Part shown: in pieces, positions 17,325-26,072 of the stretch
How the letters are laid out: each line of letters starts with the position of its first letter
Position numbering within the stretch: position 1 is the stretch's first letter
From: an uncultured Selenomonadales bacterium
GTDB taxonomy: Bacteria; Bacillota; Negativicutes; Acidaminococcales; Acidaminococcaceae
DNA length: 64,000 nt
Direction of reading: 5' to 3'
NCBI GenBank assembly: GCA_900314855.1
Contig: OMWZ01000002.1
Coordinates: 1 to 64,000 of the forward strand
The notes under the pieces: generated by a model
What the model was told of the DNA's origin: nothing
What the model saw: the letters and a program-made list of their open reading frames with translations, nothing else
The model's database searches: none
Translations under genes and position numbers: made by a program

Positions 17325-18689
17325 TCAGTTCGTCAGGCTGCGGACCGGAGCGGGAATGCTGCCGCCGCGGGCGATAAAGGTATCGGCCTTGAAGGGGCTG
17401 ACGGCCATGATGGGCGCATGGCCCAGAAGGCCGCCGAATTCCACGCTGTCCCCCACATCCTTGCCCGGGACGGGGATGACGCGGACCGCCGTCGTCTTAT
17501 TGTTGATCATGCCGATGGCCGCTTCATCCGCGATGATGGCGGAAATGGTCTCTGCTGTGGTCTTGCCGGGAATGGCAATCATATCGAGGCCCACAGAGCA
17601 GACGCAGGTCATGGCTTCCAGTTTTTCCAGGCACAGGCTGCCTTTTTCGACCGCGGCAATCATGCCGGCATCCTCACTGACGGGAATAAACGCCCCCGAC
17701 AGTCCGCCGACGTAGCTGCTGGCCATGAGACCGCCCTTTTTCACGGCGTCGTTCAACAAGGCCAGCGTGGCCGTCGTCCCCGGGCCGCCGCAGCTCTCCA
17801 GGCCGATTTCTTCCAGGATGTGGGCGACCGAATCGCCGACAGCCGGTGTCGGGGCCAGGGACAGGTCGATAATGCCGAACTGCGTGTGGAGCCGCTTGGC
17901 CGCTTCCTGCGCCACAAGCTGTCCCACACGGGTAATCTTGAAGGCCGTCCGTTTGATGGTTTCCGCCACGGCGCCGATATCCTGGCCGCGCACGGCTTCC
18001 AGGGCATGCTTCACCACGCCGGGACCGGAAACACCGACGCTGATCATGCTTTCCGGTTCGGTCACGCCAAAAAAGGCGCCGGCCATAAAGGGATTATCGT
18101 TGACAGCGTTGCAGAAGACGACGAGTTTCGCGCAGCCCAGGGCGTCCTGGTCTTGCGTCAATGCCGCCGTCTGCTTCACGACACGGCCCATTTCGGCGAC
18201 GGCATCCATGTTGATGCCGGCTTTCGTGGAGCCGATGTTGACGGACGAGCAAACCAGATCCGTTTCCGCCAGGGCCTGGGGAATGGACGCGATGAGATTC
18301 CGGTCCCCTTTCGTGAAGCCTTTATCCACGAGGGCGCTGAATCCGCCGATGAAATTGACGCCGACGGCCTTGGCCGCCTTGTCCAGGGCCCGAGCCAGGG
18401 GCACGTAGTCCGGGGACGTGCAACTTTCGCCAACAAGGGCGATCGGCGTGACGGAAATGCGTTTATGGATAATGGGCACGCCCAGTTCCGATTCGATATC
18501 CTGACCGGTCTGGACGAGATGTTCCGCCGTGCGCGCGACTTTGTCGTAGATTTTCCGCGCGCAGGCTTCCACATCCGGGTCGGCGCAATCCCGCAGGCTG
18601 ATGCCCATGGTAATGGTCCGGACGTCCAGGTTCTCCTGGGTAATCATATGGGTCGTTTCTAAAATATCATGCGAAGAAATGATAGGCAT
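17325..18689 (-). CDS. UPF0210 (DUF711) family protein
   Basis: 454 residues, matching the conserved UPF0210 family, a distant pyruvate formate-lyase fold homologue lacking the glycyl radical. Diagnostic stretches are [39 protein letters not shown] and the glycine-rich C-terminus ([15 protein letters not shown]). Function is unknown. GGGAGGT lies 5 nt before ATG 18689. It follows the ACT-domain protein UPF0237 by 15 nt, a pairing conserved in many Bacillota that suggests a ligand-sensing partner. Confidence 0.9.
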   Translation of the reverse strand: MPIISSHDILETTHMITQENLDVRTITMGISLRDCADPDVEACARKIYDKVARTAEHLVQTGQDIESELGVPIIHKRISVTPIALVGESCTSPDYVPLARALDKAAKAVGVNFIGGFSALVDKGFTKGDRNLIASIPQALAETDLVCSSVNIGSTKAGINMDAVAEMGRVVKQTAALTQDQDALGCAKLVVFCNAVNDNPFMAGAFFGVTEPESMISVGVSGPGVVKHALEAVRGQDIGAVAETIKRTAFKITRVGQLVAQEAAKRLHTQFGIIDLSLAPTPAVGDSVAHILEEIGLESCGGPGTTATLALLNDAVKKGGLMASSYVGGLSGAFIPVSEDAGMIAAVEKGSLCLEKLEAMTCVCSVGLDMIAIPGKTTAETISAIIADEAAIGMINNKTTAVRVIPVPGKDVGDSVEFGGLLGHAPIMAVSPFKADTFIARGGSIPAPVRSLTN

Positions 18690-18704
18690 AGGACACCTCC
18701 CGGC

Positions 18705-18974
18705 TCAAATCTGATGCATGGCCGTGAAGATTTCCTCGCTTTGTACGCGGATTTCCACGCCCAGTTCCTTCGCCAGGGCTTCCAGATGATCGCGCAGCGC
18801 GCCGATTTCCGTCCGGGCGCCGGCCATGTCCGCCAGCAGGATCATGTTGAAAAAGCCATCGGTGATATTTTGGTTGATGTTCAGGACATTGACGTGATTT
18901 TTCGCCAGGATGCCCGTAACGCGATAAATAATGCCTACCCGGTCCTTGCCGACGACAGTGACTACAATACGCAT
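18705..18974 (-). CDS. ACT domain protein, UPF0237 family
   Basis: 89 residues from ATG 18974 (GAGAGGGGA upstream). The whole protein is one ACT domain, beta-alpha-beta-beta-alpha-beta: MRIVVTVVGKDRVGIIYRVT, then NVLNINQNITDGFFNMILL. ACT domains bind amino acids and regulate partners. The conserved neighbour UPF0210 is the obvious partner, but its activity is unknown. Confidence 0.9.
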   Translation of the reverse strand: MRIVVTVVGKDRVGIIYRVTGILAKNHVNVLNINQNITDGFFNMILLADMAGARTEIGALRDHLEALAKELGVEIRVQSEEIFTAMHQI

Positions 18975-19058
18975 ATGTTTTCCCCTCTCTGATTCCAATC
19001 CAGTTCCAACAGCGCCGCCGGGCCCGTTCCAACCGGTCAGGCCCACGCCGTTTCGTCT

Positions 19059-19087
19059 ATTCTACCACACTTGCCGGCGATTGGAAA
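19059..19087 (-). promoter_or_regulatory. promoter of the UPF0237-UPF0210-nth operon
   Basis: An extended -10 element, TGG followed by TAGAAT (19064-19059), with a weak -35 (TTCCAA) 17 nt upstream on the minus strand, about 85 nt before the UPF0237 start. Confidence 0.45.
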
Positions 19088-19097
19088 CACAAAAGAG

Positions 19098-20612
19098 TCA
19101 GCCTTCGTTCCGCAGTCCCACTGCCCCGGCGATATCCGTCCCCGACAGGATGTCCCGGCCTGCCAGGTCGGCAAGGGTTCGGGCGACTTTGAGAATCCGG
19201 TCGTACCCGCGGGCGCTCAGGGACAGTTTTCGGAAGCTCTCCTTCAACAGGGTCTCCGCCTCGGACGTCAGGGGACACCAGCACCGCACCTGTCCATGGT
19301 CCATTTCGGCATTACACCGCACGCCCGTGCCGGCAAAACGCCGTTGTTGCCGTTCCCGGGCCGCGCAGACCCGCCTCCGGATAACCGCCGATGTCTCCTG
19401 TCCCCCGCCGTGACCGGCCAGATCCTCATAGGAAACCCGCTTCACAAAAATCCGCATATCGATCCGGTCCATCAGGGGTCCCGACAGCTTGTGCCGGTAC
19501 CGTTCCAAATCCTGGGGACGGCACGTGCAATGCCGCTCCGTATCGCCCAGGTAGCCGCAGGGACAGGGATTCTGGGCGCAGATGAGCAAAAAGGAAGCCG
19601 GATACACCGCCGTTTCGCCCAGGCGATGGAGGCAGACCCGTCGTTCCTCCAGGGGCTGGCGCAACGCTTCCAGGGATTCCCGGGAAAACTCGGGCAACTC
19701 ATCCAGGAAAAGGACGCCGTTATGGCTCAGGGTCACTTCGCCCGGCAGGGGCAGGGCCCCACCGCCAATCAGGGCCCGCGTCGTCGCCGTGTGGTGGGGA
19801 TTGCGAAAGGGGCGCTCACGCCGCAGGCCCGGCTCGCTGCCGAGCTGGCCCGTAATGCTGCAGATTTTCGTCACTTCCAGGGCCTCTTCGTCCGTCAGGG
19901 GCGGCAGGATGGAAGGCAGGCGCCGGGCCAGCATGGTCTTGCCGCTGCCGGGCGCGCCGATGAGAAGGATATTGTGGCCGCCGGCGGCGGCCACTTCCAG
20001 GCCCCGTTTGGCATCCTGCTGGCCCCGGACGTCGGCAAAATCATAGGGATAGTCCTGCCGGGCTGCCGCCGGTACCAGCGGTGCCACGGGGGCGCTGCCG
20101 GCGCGGACCTGCAAATGTTCCGTGACCGCGCGCAGCGTCGGCAGGGCATAGACCTCCAGGCCTTCGACCAGGGCGCCTTCGGCCCCGTTCCGTGGGGGCA
20201 CGTACAGCGTCCGCACGCCCGCTTCGCGGGCTGCCAGCGCCATAGGCAGGACTCCCTGGACGGGACGGAGCGCGCCGTCCAGGGATAATTCGCCAAGAAA
20301 CAGGCTTCCTGTCAGCCGTTCCCGCGGGATACATCCCGAAGCGGCCAGGATGCCCAGCGCGATGGCCAAATCCAGGCCGGACCCATGCTTGCGCAGGCTG
20401 GCTGGCGCCAGGTTGACCGTAATATGATTGCGGGGAAAACGGAACCCGGAATTCTTCAGGGCCGTCCGCACCCGTTCCCGCGCTTCTTTGACGGCCGTAT
20501 TGGCCAGGCCGACAATCTCGAAATTCGGCAGGCCCCGATCCAGGTCCGCCTCTACCGTGATAGGGATGCCATTCAGGCCGCTGCAGGCAGCCCCCATGAC
20601 CTTGGCGTACAT
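19098..20612 (-). CDS. comM: ComM/YifB family Mg-chelatase-like AAA+ ATPase
   Basis: 504 residues. An N-terminal Lon-protease-like fold (ITVEADLDRGLPNFEIVGL) is followed by the AAA+ domain with Walker A GAPGSGKTMLARRLP and Walker B GVLFLDELPEF. A zinc-like cysteine cluster (CAQNPCPCGY...HCTC) lies between, and the C-terminal helical domain (LSARGYDRILKVARTLADL) is complete. ComM is a hexameric branch-migration helicase that promotes integration of incoming DNA in natural transformation. AAGGAGG precedes the ATG. It lies 18 nt after yraN and is cotranscribed with it. Confidence 0.92.
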   Translation of the reverse strand: MYAKVMGAACSGLNGIPITVEADLDRGLPNFEIVGLANTAVKEARERVRTALKNSGFRFPRNHITVNLAPASLRKHGSGLDLAIALGILAASGCIPRERLTGSLFLGELSLDGALRPVQGVLPMALAAREAGVRTLYVPPRNGAEGALVEGLEVYALPTLRAVTEHLQVRAGSAPVAPLVPAAARQDYPYDFADVRGQQDAKRGLEVAAAGGHNILLIGAPGSGKTMLARRLPSILPPLTDEEALEVTKICSITGQLGSEPGLRRERPFRNPHHTATTRALIGGGALPLPGEVTLSHNGVLFLDELPEFSRESLEALRQPLEERRVCLHRLGETAVYPASFLLICAQNPCPCGYLGDTERHCTCRPQDLERYRHKLSGPLMDRIDMRIFVKRVSYEDLAGHGGGQETSAVIRRRVCAARERQQRRFAGTGVRCNAEMDHGQVRCWCPLTSEAETLLKESFRKLSLSARGYDRILKVARTLADLAGRDILSGTDIAGAVGLRNEG

Positions 20613-20630
20613 GACGTTCCCTCCTTTTCT

Positions 20631-21005
20631 TCAAAAAAAGCAGTCCTTCAGCCAGCGGATGTAGGCCCGGCCCCGACAGACGCGGACTTCGACCACGTCG
20701 AAGCCGAAGCCGTCGTACCGACACGACGCTTCCCCGGCGAGCCAGTGCAGCGCCGTTTTCCGAATCCTGGCCCGCTTGCCGCCAGTGACCGCTTCCGCCG
20801 GCGTCCCGTAACGGTCGCTGGCGCGGGTCTTGACTTCCACAAAGCGGACTGTCGGTCCCGTCTCTTCGGCGATGATGTCGATTTCGCCAGCCCGACAGCG
20901 GTAGTTGCGCGCCACGATGCGGCACCCGTGCCGCTCCAGGAAAGACGCCGCCACCGCCTCCCCCTTCCGGCCCAGGTCCTTGTTTGTAAAATCTGTGCTT
21001 CCCAA
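20631..21005 (-). CDS. yraN: YraN/UPF0102 family nuclease-like protein
   Basis: 124 residues, the standard length. The core contains a PD-(D/E)xK nuclease motif: GEIDIIAEE, then VRFVEVKTR, with LGRKGEAVAASFL at the N-terminus. The start is TTG at 21005, supported by GAGGG 7 nt upstream. The family is linked to DNA processing and is often next to comM and rnhB, as expected here, but pdxY on the opposite strand now separates it from rnhB. Confidence 0.88.
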   Translation of the reverse strand: MGSTDFTNKDLGRKGEAVAASFLERHGCRIVARNYRCRAGEIDIIAEETGPTVRFVEVKTRASDRYGTPAEAVTGGKRARIRKTALHWLAGEASCRYDGFGFDVVEVRVCRGRAYIRWLKDCFF

Positions 21006-21153
21006 GCAATCGCCCTCTTTCTTTTTTCCCTGTACAATGGTAAAATGTCCTTTGTAAACAGCTTATTTTTCTCTTTTTAAACAGTACAGTTTTCGGCCGC
21101 GCAGATTCGGCTCCCGCCGGACCTGGCAGCCTATCTTTCGGGAGGATTTTCTC

Positions 21154-21993
21154 ATGACCCCTACGAAACGCGTTCTCGCCATCCACGATCTTTGTTCCTT
21201 CGGCCGCTGTTCCCTAACGGCGGCCGTTCCGGTTCTGTCCGCCATGGGCTTCCAGTGCTGCCCCTTTCCGACGGCCCTGTTCAGCAACAACCTGACCTAT
21301 GGGGACTTTACCAGCGTAGACTGCACGGCTTCCATGACGGGATTCATGGACAAGTGGCAGCATCTGGGCCTGACCTTTGACGCCGTATACAGCGGATTTT
21401 TGGCCAACGCCGGCCAGATTTCCGTCGTCCGCGATGCCGCGCGCCGCTTCGCCGGCCAGGACGGTCTCCTCGTCGTCGATCCCGCCATGGCCGATGACGG
21501 CAAACTCTATCCCGTTTTCGGGCCCGACATCGTGCCGGAAATGCGCAAGCTCGTCAGCGACGCGACAGTCGCCACGCCAAACTACACGGAAGCCTGCCTC
21601 CTGACCGACACGCCGTATTCGCCGACGGCAGGCACGGAAGCCGTACTCGCCCTGTGCCGCGCGACGGCCGCCCTGGGACCGAAGCAGGTCGTAATCACGA
21701 GTGTCCCTTCGGCAGACGCGGGCAAGATTCTCATTGCCGCCTATGAAGCCGCAGGCGACGCCTATACAGAAACCACGGTGGACCGCATCCCCTTCGCCAC
21801 CTGCGGCACAGGGGACCTCTTCACCAGCGTCCTAACGGGATTCCTCCTGCGCGGCGCTGCCGTGACGGACAGCGTCGGGGCCGCCGCCCACTTCCTGTCG
21901 GAAACCATCGCCTACACCTGCGCCGCCGGTTCGGACTATCGCGAAGGCGTCCAGTTCGAACGGTTCCTGGGACGTCTGGTTCCACAGGACTAA
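21154..21993 (+). CDS. pdxY: pyridoxamine/pyridoxal kinase
   Basis: 279 residues of the ribokinase superfamily. The N-terminus RVLAIHDLCSFGRCSLTAA, the substrate-lid region TALFSNNLTYGDF and the C-terminal FATCGTGDLFTSVLTGFLL (anion hole and catalytic Asp) match bacterial pyridoxamine kinases of Bacillota. It phosphorylates B6 vitamers in the PLP salvage pathway. GGGAGG precedes the ATG. It is alone on the plus strand inside an otherwise minus-strand cluster, between rnhB and yraN, which are usually neighbours. This suggests a local insertion. Confidence 0.88.
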   Translation: MTPTKRVLAIHDLCSFGRCSLTAAVPVLSAMGFQCCPFPTALFSNNLTYGDFTSVDCTASMTGFMDKWQHLGLTFDAVYSGFLANAGQISVVRDAARRFAGQDGLLVVDPAMADDGKLYPVFGPDIVPEMRKLVSDATVATPNYTEACLLTDTPYSPTAGTEAVLALCRATAALGPKQVVITSVPSADAGKILIAAYEAAGDAYTETTVDRIPFATCGTGDLFTSVLTGFLLRGAAVTDSVGAAAHFLSETIAYTCAAGSDYREGVQFERFLGRLVPQD

Positions 21994-22082
21994 ATTTCCG
22001 CGGCGCGGCACCCGCCCCGGCAGGCCGAAGGGGATGCGGGGACAAACCGGAAACCGGGCCACAGACAGACGAAAACACCCAT

Positions 22083-22118
22083 AAAAAAACGCGGTCCCCC
22101 CTTGGGGTCCGCGTTTTT
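22083..22118 (+). terminator. intrinsic terminator after pdxY
   Basis: ACGCGG-T-CCCC pairs with GGGG-T-CCGCGT (one T-T mismatch), flanked by an A run and a T run, so it probably works for both pdxY and the converging rnhB transcript. Confidence 0.8.
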
Positions 22119-22207
22119 GTCGTCCGTCTTTTTTCTCTCTACGGCAGCGACGAAATATAGGCGATGTCCGGCCGTCCAGGCCGTTTGCCGGCACTGTCCG
22201 GCCAGTC

Positions 22208-23110
22208 TTATCTTGCTTCCAGGTCCTCCAGGACCGCCTGCAGGCCTGCGTCTTCCACGCCGTCCACAGGTGTGAACAGGTAATTGCCGCGCGGCGCCAC
22301 CGGCGGCAGATTCAGGCTGCGTATGGGTTCGTAGCTGCGGCGATGGATTTTCGTCGCCCCCTTCTCCCGGATGGCGTCCATGTGGAGTTGGCTGCCATAC
22401 CCCTTATTCTGGGCCAGGCCATAGCCCGGATAGACGCGGTCCAGCGCGACCATCATACGGTCCCGCGTGACCTTCGCCACGACCGAGGCAGCCGCAATGG
22501 AGGCGCTCAGGGCGTCCCCGTGGACGATGGGCACCGTCTCGATCCCGGGCACCCGGGGATGCATGGCGTCCACGAGGGCAACCTGCGGTCCGCCGGCCAT
22601 ACAGCCTGCGGGAGCTTTTTCCTCCGCCACGCGCAGGCGCGTCAGGATTTGCTCCATCCCCTCCTGCGTGGCGTGGTAGATGTTTTCCCTATCGATGTTG
22701 GCAATGCTGACGACATTGACCATGACCGCCAGGGCCTGCTCCAGGATGCGCGGATACAGGGCCTCCCGCCGGACCGCGGACAGCTTTTTGCTGTCGTTCA
22801 GGCCGGGCAGGAAGGCAGCGTCCCCGTCGGGCGGCAGGATGACGCCGGCAATGACCAGGGGCCCCGCCAGGGGCCCCCGCCCCGCTTCGTCCAGGCCGGC
22901 GACGTACTGCACGCCCGGCAATGCCAGATACTGCCGTTCCAGCGCCAGGAGCGCGTCATACCGCTCCCGTTCCTGCAGCGCCCTGGCCTGCCGGCTGTGA
23001 TAGGAGGCCAGCAGTTTCCGCACGCCGGCCCGGTCATCCCGGGCCAGTTCTTCCAGTTGGGCCCCCGTCGGCTCCCCCGCCAGCAGGGCCTTGATTTCCG
23101 TAAGGGTCAT
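22208..23110 (-). CDS. rnhB: ribonuclease HII
   Basis: 300 residues. The catalytic domain shows GLDEAGRGPLAGPLVIAGV (the DEAGRG active-site motif), LNDSKKLS, SIAAASVVAKVTRDRMM and the final acidic/GYG region (YPGYGLAQNKGYGS). About 65 residues precede the catalytic core and about 50 follow it, so the protein is longer than the 198-residue E. coli enzyme but similar to Bacillus-type RnhB. It removes RNA primers and misincorporated ribonucleotides. GGGAGG precedes the ATG. It follows rbgA by 15 nt in one operon. Confidence 0.94.
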   Translation of the reverse strand: MTLTEIKALLAGEPTGAQLEELARDDRAGVRKLLASYHSRQARALQERERYDALLALERQYLALPGVQYVAGLDEAGRGPLAGPLVIAGVILPPDGDAAFLPGLNDSKKLSAVRREALYPRILEQALAVMVNVVSIANIDRENIYHATQEGMEQILTRLRVAEEKAPAGCMAGGPQVALVDAMHPRVPGIETVPIVHGDALSASIAAASVVAKVTRDRMMVALDRVYPGYGLAQNKGYGSQLHMDAIREKGATKIHRRSYEPIRSLNLPPVAPRGNYLFTPVDGVEDAGLQAVLEDLEAR

Positions 23111-23125
23111 AGCCTGTTCCTCCCC

Positions 23126-23986
23126 TCAGGGTTCATCCAAGGTGAAGCGGCCCATTTTGGCCGATTTGAAATCGTACAGGACATGCTGGACAACCTTGTT
23201 TTCGTCCAGCACGCCGCCGGCCTTGATGGCGCCGCGCACAGCCCCGATTTTTTCGATGACCGTGCGGGGCGTGTCGTCCGCCGTCACTTCGATGCCGTAA
23301 AAGGCAGCCAGCCGGTCCGGATACTTGACCAGCAGTTCCTGCAGGAGCAGTTCCGCCGCCATCTGGCGATCGTAAATATCGTCCTTGACGGCTCCCGTCA
23401 AGGCCAGGTGGAGGCCGATGCCAGGATTTTCGAATTTCGGCCACAAGACGCCGGGCGTATCGAGCAGCTCGATTCCCTTGGCAATGGTCACCCATTGTTT
23501 TTGTTTGGTCACGCCGGGGCGATCCGAGGCAATGGCCTTCACCCGGCCGACGAGACGGTTAATTAGGGTCGACTTGCCCACGTTGGGAACGCCGACGATC
23601 ATCATGCGGATCGTATGGTTCCGTACGCCTTTTTTCAGCCATTTTTCCGTCACGGGACGGGCGGCTTCCTGCACGAGGGCCAGCATCTGCTTGACCCCCT
23701 TGCCGCGGCTGCAATCGACGACGCAGACAGGCACGCCGTCCTTCTTTAGACGAGCCAGCCAGGCCTCGGTGCAAACCGGGTCCGCCATGTCCGCCTTGTT
23801 CAGGGCAATAACGCGGGGCTTGTTCCCGGCAATGTCCCGCAGCATGGGATTGACGCTCGAGGCCGGAATGCGGGCGTCGAGCAGCTCGACGACGACGTCG
23901 ACCAGACGGACCTGGTCTTCCATCATGCGTTTGGCTTTGGTCATGTGGCCGGGAAACCACTGGATTTTAAAATCCTTCAGGTCCAT
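23126..23986 (-). CDS. rbgA: ribosome biogenesis GTPase RbgA (YlqF)
   Basis: 286 residues, with a circularly permuted GTPase domain in the family's order: G4 LNKADMAD, G1 GVPNVGKSTLINRL, G3 DTPGVLWP. The N-terminus IQWFPGHMTKAKR is diagnostic. The C-terminal RNA-binding domain (about residues 190-286) is complete. RbgA is needed for late 50S assembly (uL16 incorporation). AAGGAGG precedes the ATG. It follows lepB and precedes rnhB, the conserved Bacillota order. Confidence 0.95.
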   Translation of the reverse strand: MDLKDFKIQWFPGHMTKAKRMMEDQVRLVDVVVELLDARIPASSVNPMLRDIAGNKPRVIALNKADMADPVCTEAWLARLKKDGVPVCVVDCSRGKGVKQMLALVQEAARPVTEKWLKKGVRNHTIRMMIVGVPNVGKSTLINRLVGRVKAIASDRPGVTKQKQWVTIAKGIELLDTPGVLWPKFENPGIGLHLALTGAVKDDIYDRQMAAELLLQELLVKYPDRLAAFYGIEVTADDTPRTVIEKIGAVRGAIKAGGVLDENKVVQHVLYDFKSAKMGRFTLDEP

Positions 23987-24034
23987 GGCAATCCTCCTTC
24001 CCCTTTCCGCCCGACGGGGCGGTACTTCTGCCTA

Positions 24035-24586
24035 TTACGGCAGGATTCGCGCTTTTTCCAGGGGCCAGATGGCGACGGCGGCCTTGCCCTTGACAAGGGA
24101 CAGCGGGACGAAGTCCACATCGGCGAAGCGGCTGTCTTCCGAATTGTTGCGGTTGTCACCCAGGACAAAAATCGTATCCTTGGGGACCACGGATTTCCGG
24201 TAATTGGAATGGTTCAGTCCTTTCGGGTCTTCTTTCCACGTGTAGGGCTCGTCGATTTTCTTGCCGTTGACGAGAACCGCGCCGTCCCGCATTTCCACCG
24301 TGTCGCCGCCGACCGCGATGACACGTTTGATAAAGTCGCGGCTTTCATCCTTGGGATAGCGGAAGACGATGATTTCGTCCCGCCGGGGATCCCGGATGAA
24401 GTAGACCAGTTTATTGACAATGAGGCGCTCGTTATTGACCAACGTGGGATACATGGAGGTACCCGACACCATGTACGGTTCCAGGATAAAGGTGCGAATG
24501 AGGAAGGCAAGGGCCACGGCGATGATAATGGACACCAGCCAGTCATTCAGCGAATCTTGAAAGGAGCCTCCCGATTTCTTGCTCAT
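24035..24586 (-). CDS. lepB: signal peptidase I
   Basis: 183 residues from ATG 24586 (GGGAGGA, 9-nt spacing). One N-terminal transmembrane segment (WLVSIIIAVALAFLIRTFIL) anchors the protein. The catalytic serine is in VSGTSMYPTL, the catalytic lysine in FIKRVIAVGGD, and box E GDNRNNSEDSR is present. It removes Sec and Tat signal peptides at the outer face of the membrane. It is the first gene of the lepB-rbgA-rnhB unit; a terminator separates it from rplS. Confidence 0.95.
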   Translation of the reverse strand: MSKKSGGSFQDSLNDWLVSIIIAVALAFLIRTFILEPYMVSGTSMYPTLVNNERLIVNKLVYFIRDPRRDEIIVFRYPKDESRDFIKRVIAVGGDTVEMRDGAVLVNGKKIDEPYTWKEDPKGLNHSNYRKSVVPKDTIFVLGDNRNNSEDSRFADVDFVPLSLVKGKAAVAIWPLEKARILP

Positions 24587-24670
24587 GCTTCTATTTCCTC
24601 CCTTGCTGCCGTTCGCGGCACCGGTCCGGCCGCGGGAACGCGACACCGTCCGACACGGCGCGGCGCCGGT

Positions 24671-24687
24671 TATGAACTCTTTGTGAA
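24671..24687 (+). repeat. TATGAA/TGTGAA direct repeat, 11-bp period, upstream of lepB
   Basis: TATGAA at 24671 and TGTGAA at 24682 are exactly 11 bp apart, inside a longer repeat of TGAACTCTT. On the lepB strand this reads TTCACA-N5-TTCATA, the same hexamer and spacing as at 15038-15100. Confidence 0.4.
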
Positions 24688-24702
24688 CTCTTCCCAAAAA
24701 CG

Positions 24703-24732
24703 AAAAAAGAGGACTGCACTAGCAGCCCCCTT
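24703..24732 (-). terminator. intrinsic terminator after rplS
   Basis: An 11-bp stem including G-U pairs, with a TAGT loop, followed by six T on the minus strand. It lies 10 bp past the rplS stop and upstream of lepB. Confidence 0.75.
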
Positions 24733-24742
24733 GGTTTGCGAA

Positions 24743-25084
24743 TCAGCGGCGTTCGCGAATACGAGCAGCCTTGCCGGTCAGGTTACGCAGGTAATACAGT
24801 TTGGCTCTGCGGACCACGCCCTTGCGCGCTACTTCGATTCTGTCCAGACGCGGGCTGTGTACCGGGAACGTACGTTCTACGCCGACGCCATAGGATACGC
24901 GGCGGACCGTGAACATTTCGCGGATGCCATAGCCACTGCGGGAGATAACCACGCCTTCAAACAACTGAATACGCTCACGCGTACCTTCGACAACCTTGAC
25001 ATAGACTTTGACGGTGTCGCCGGCACGGAATTCGGGGATGTCGGAACGGAGCTGTTCCTTGTCCAATGCTTCAATAATGTTCAT
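24743..25084 (-). CDS. rplS: 50S ribosomal protein L19
   Basis: 113 residues from ATG 25084 (AGGAGGAAGAA upstream). [17 protein letters not shown], the [19 protein letters not shown] block and the basic end ([20 protein letters not shown]) are standard bL19, which sits at the 30S-50S interface. It has its own promoter and a structured leader, and a terminator follows. It is therefore transcribed separately from trmD upstream and lepB downstream. Confidence 0.97.
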   Translation of the reverse strand: MNIIEALDKEQLRSDIPEFRAGDTVKVYVKVVEGTRERIQLFEGVVISRSGYGIREMFTVRRVSYGVGVERTFPVHSPRLDRIEVARKGVVRRAKLYYLRNLTGKAARIRERR

Positions 25085-25191
25085 TTCTTCCTCCTGATTT
25101 TCATAGACGTTCATGTGACGAAGCTTGTGCTTCCCTTATCCCTGTCGCCTGTGCGATTTTCAACTATCACAGCGGACCGTCCGTATTACGC
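25085..25191 (-). ncRNA. structured rplS leader, candidate L19-type autoregulatory element
   Basis: Between the promoter and the rplS ribosome-binding site the transcript can form three consecutive hairpins: CGGAC/GTCCG (25173-25183), CTGTG/CACAG (25149-25172) and GAAGC/GCTTC (25120-25133). Ribosomal protein leaders binding L19 are known upstream of rplS in Bacillota. I did not match the specific consensus, so the regulatory role is inferred from position and folding. Confidence 0.4.
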
Positions 25192-25197
25192 TTAAAT

Positions 25198-25226
25198 ATT
25201 GTACCACAACGGGTGGGGACATGCAA
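25198..25226 (-). promoter_or_regulatory. promoter of rplS
   Basis: TTGCAT (25226-25221), 17-nt spacer, TACAAT (25203-25198) on the minus strand. The boxes and spacing are identical to the uraA promoter. Confidence 0.75.
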
Positions 25227-25256
25227 GGCGAATTCCGCCTTTTTGTTAATTTTTTA

Positions 25257-26072
25257 CTATTTCCTTCCCCATGTTCCAGGCAGATTCCCGGGCGCTCCCT
25301 CCATCCCACCTGCCTCTCCCGGGAGAACCGGGGCTTCTGTCCCTTTTTCTTCGGATCGAATTTCCGCCAGCAGTTTGGCGTCGGCCTTCGAAAGCTGTGC
25401 CGGCAGCAGATCCGGCCGTCGGCGCAGCGTGGCCCGCAGGGATTCCTTGCGGCGCCACTGGGCGATGAGCTGATGGTTGCCGTTGCGGAGCACTTCGGGC
25501 ACCACGAGGCCCTCGAAATCAACGGGACGCGTATACTGGGGATATTCCAGCAGTCCCGACGAGAAACTGTCTTCTTCGGCGCTGGCCAGCTTCCCCAGGA
25601 CCCCGGGCACAAAGCGGGACACGGCATCCATGATGAGAAGGGCCGGCAGTTCCCCGCCCGTCAGCACATAGTCGCCGACGCTCACCTTGGCGTCCACATA
25701 GTGGTAGACGCGTTCGTCGAAGCCTTCGTAATGGCCGCACACGAAAATGAGGCCCCCCTCACAGCGGGCCCACTGCTCCGCCAGAGGCTGGCTGAATGTC
25801 ACTCCGCCGGGGCTCATGGCCAGGACCGGCGCGCCGGGCAGTTTCTGCCGGGCCAGGCGGATGGCTTCGACCACGGGTTCCGGCTTGAGGACCATGCCGA
25901 CGCCGCCGCCAAAAGGCGTGTCGTCCACGGAACGATGCTTGTCCCGGGAAAAATCCCGGGGATTGACGCATTCCAACTCCAGGAGGCCCGCGTCCAGGCC
26001 ACGTTTAATCATGCTGTAGCGCCCTGCCGCTTCAATCTGTTCGGGGAACAAGGTGATGAAGATGAATTTCAT
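25257..26072 (-). CDS. trmD: tRNA (guanine-N1-)-methyltransferase TrmD
   Basis: 271 residues from ATG 26072. MKFIFITLFPEQ, the trefoil-knot SAM site (MSPGGVTFSQPLAEQWA, FVCGHYEGFDERV) and SVGDYVLTGGELPAL are all present. It methylates G37 of tRNAs with G36, preventing +1 frameshifting. GGAGG lies 7 nt upstream and the ATG overlaps the rimM stop (ATGA). The last roughly 30 residues, past the usual helical domain, are Gly/Glu-rich. Confidence 0.96.
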   Translation of the reverse strand: MKFIFITLFPEQIEAAGRYSMIKRGLDAGLLELECVNPRDFSRDKHRSVDDTPFGGGVGMVLKPEPVVEAIRLARQKLPGAPVLAMSPGGVTFSQPLAEQWARCEGGLIFVCGHYEGFDERVYHYVDAKVSVGDYVLTGGELPALLIMDAVSRFVPGVLGKLASAEEDSFSSGLLEYPQYTRPVDFEGLVVPEVLRNGNHQLIAQWRRKESLRATLRRRPDLLPAQLSKADAKLLAEIRSEEKGTEAPVLPGEAGGMEGAPGNLPGTWGRK

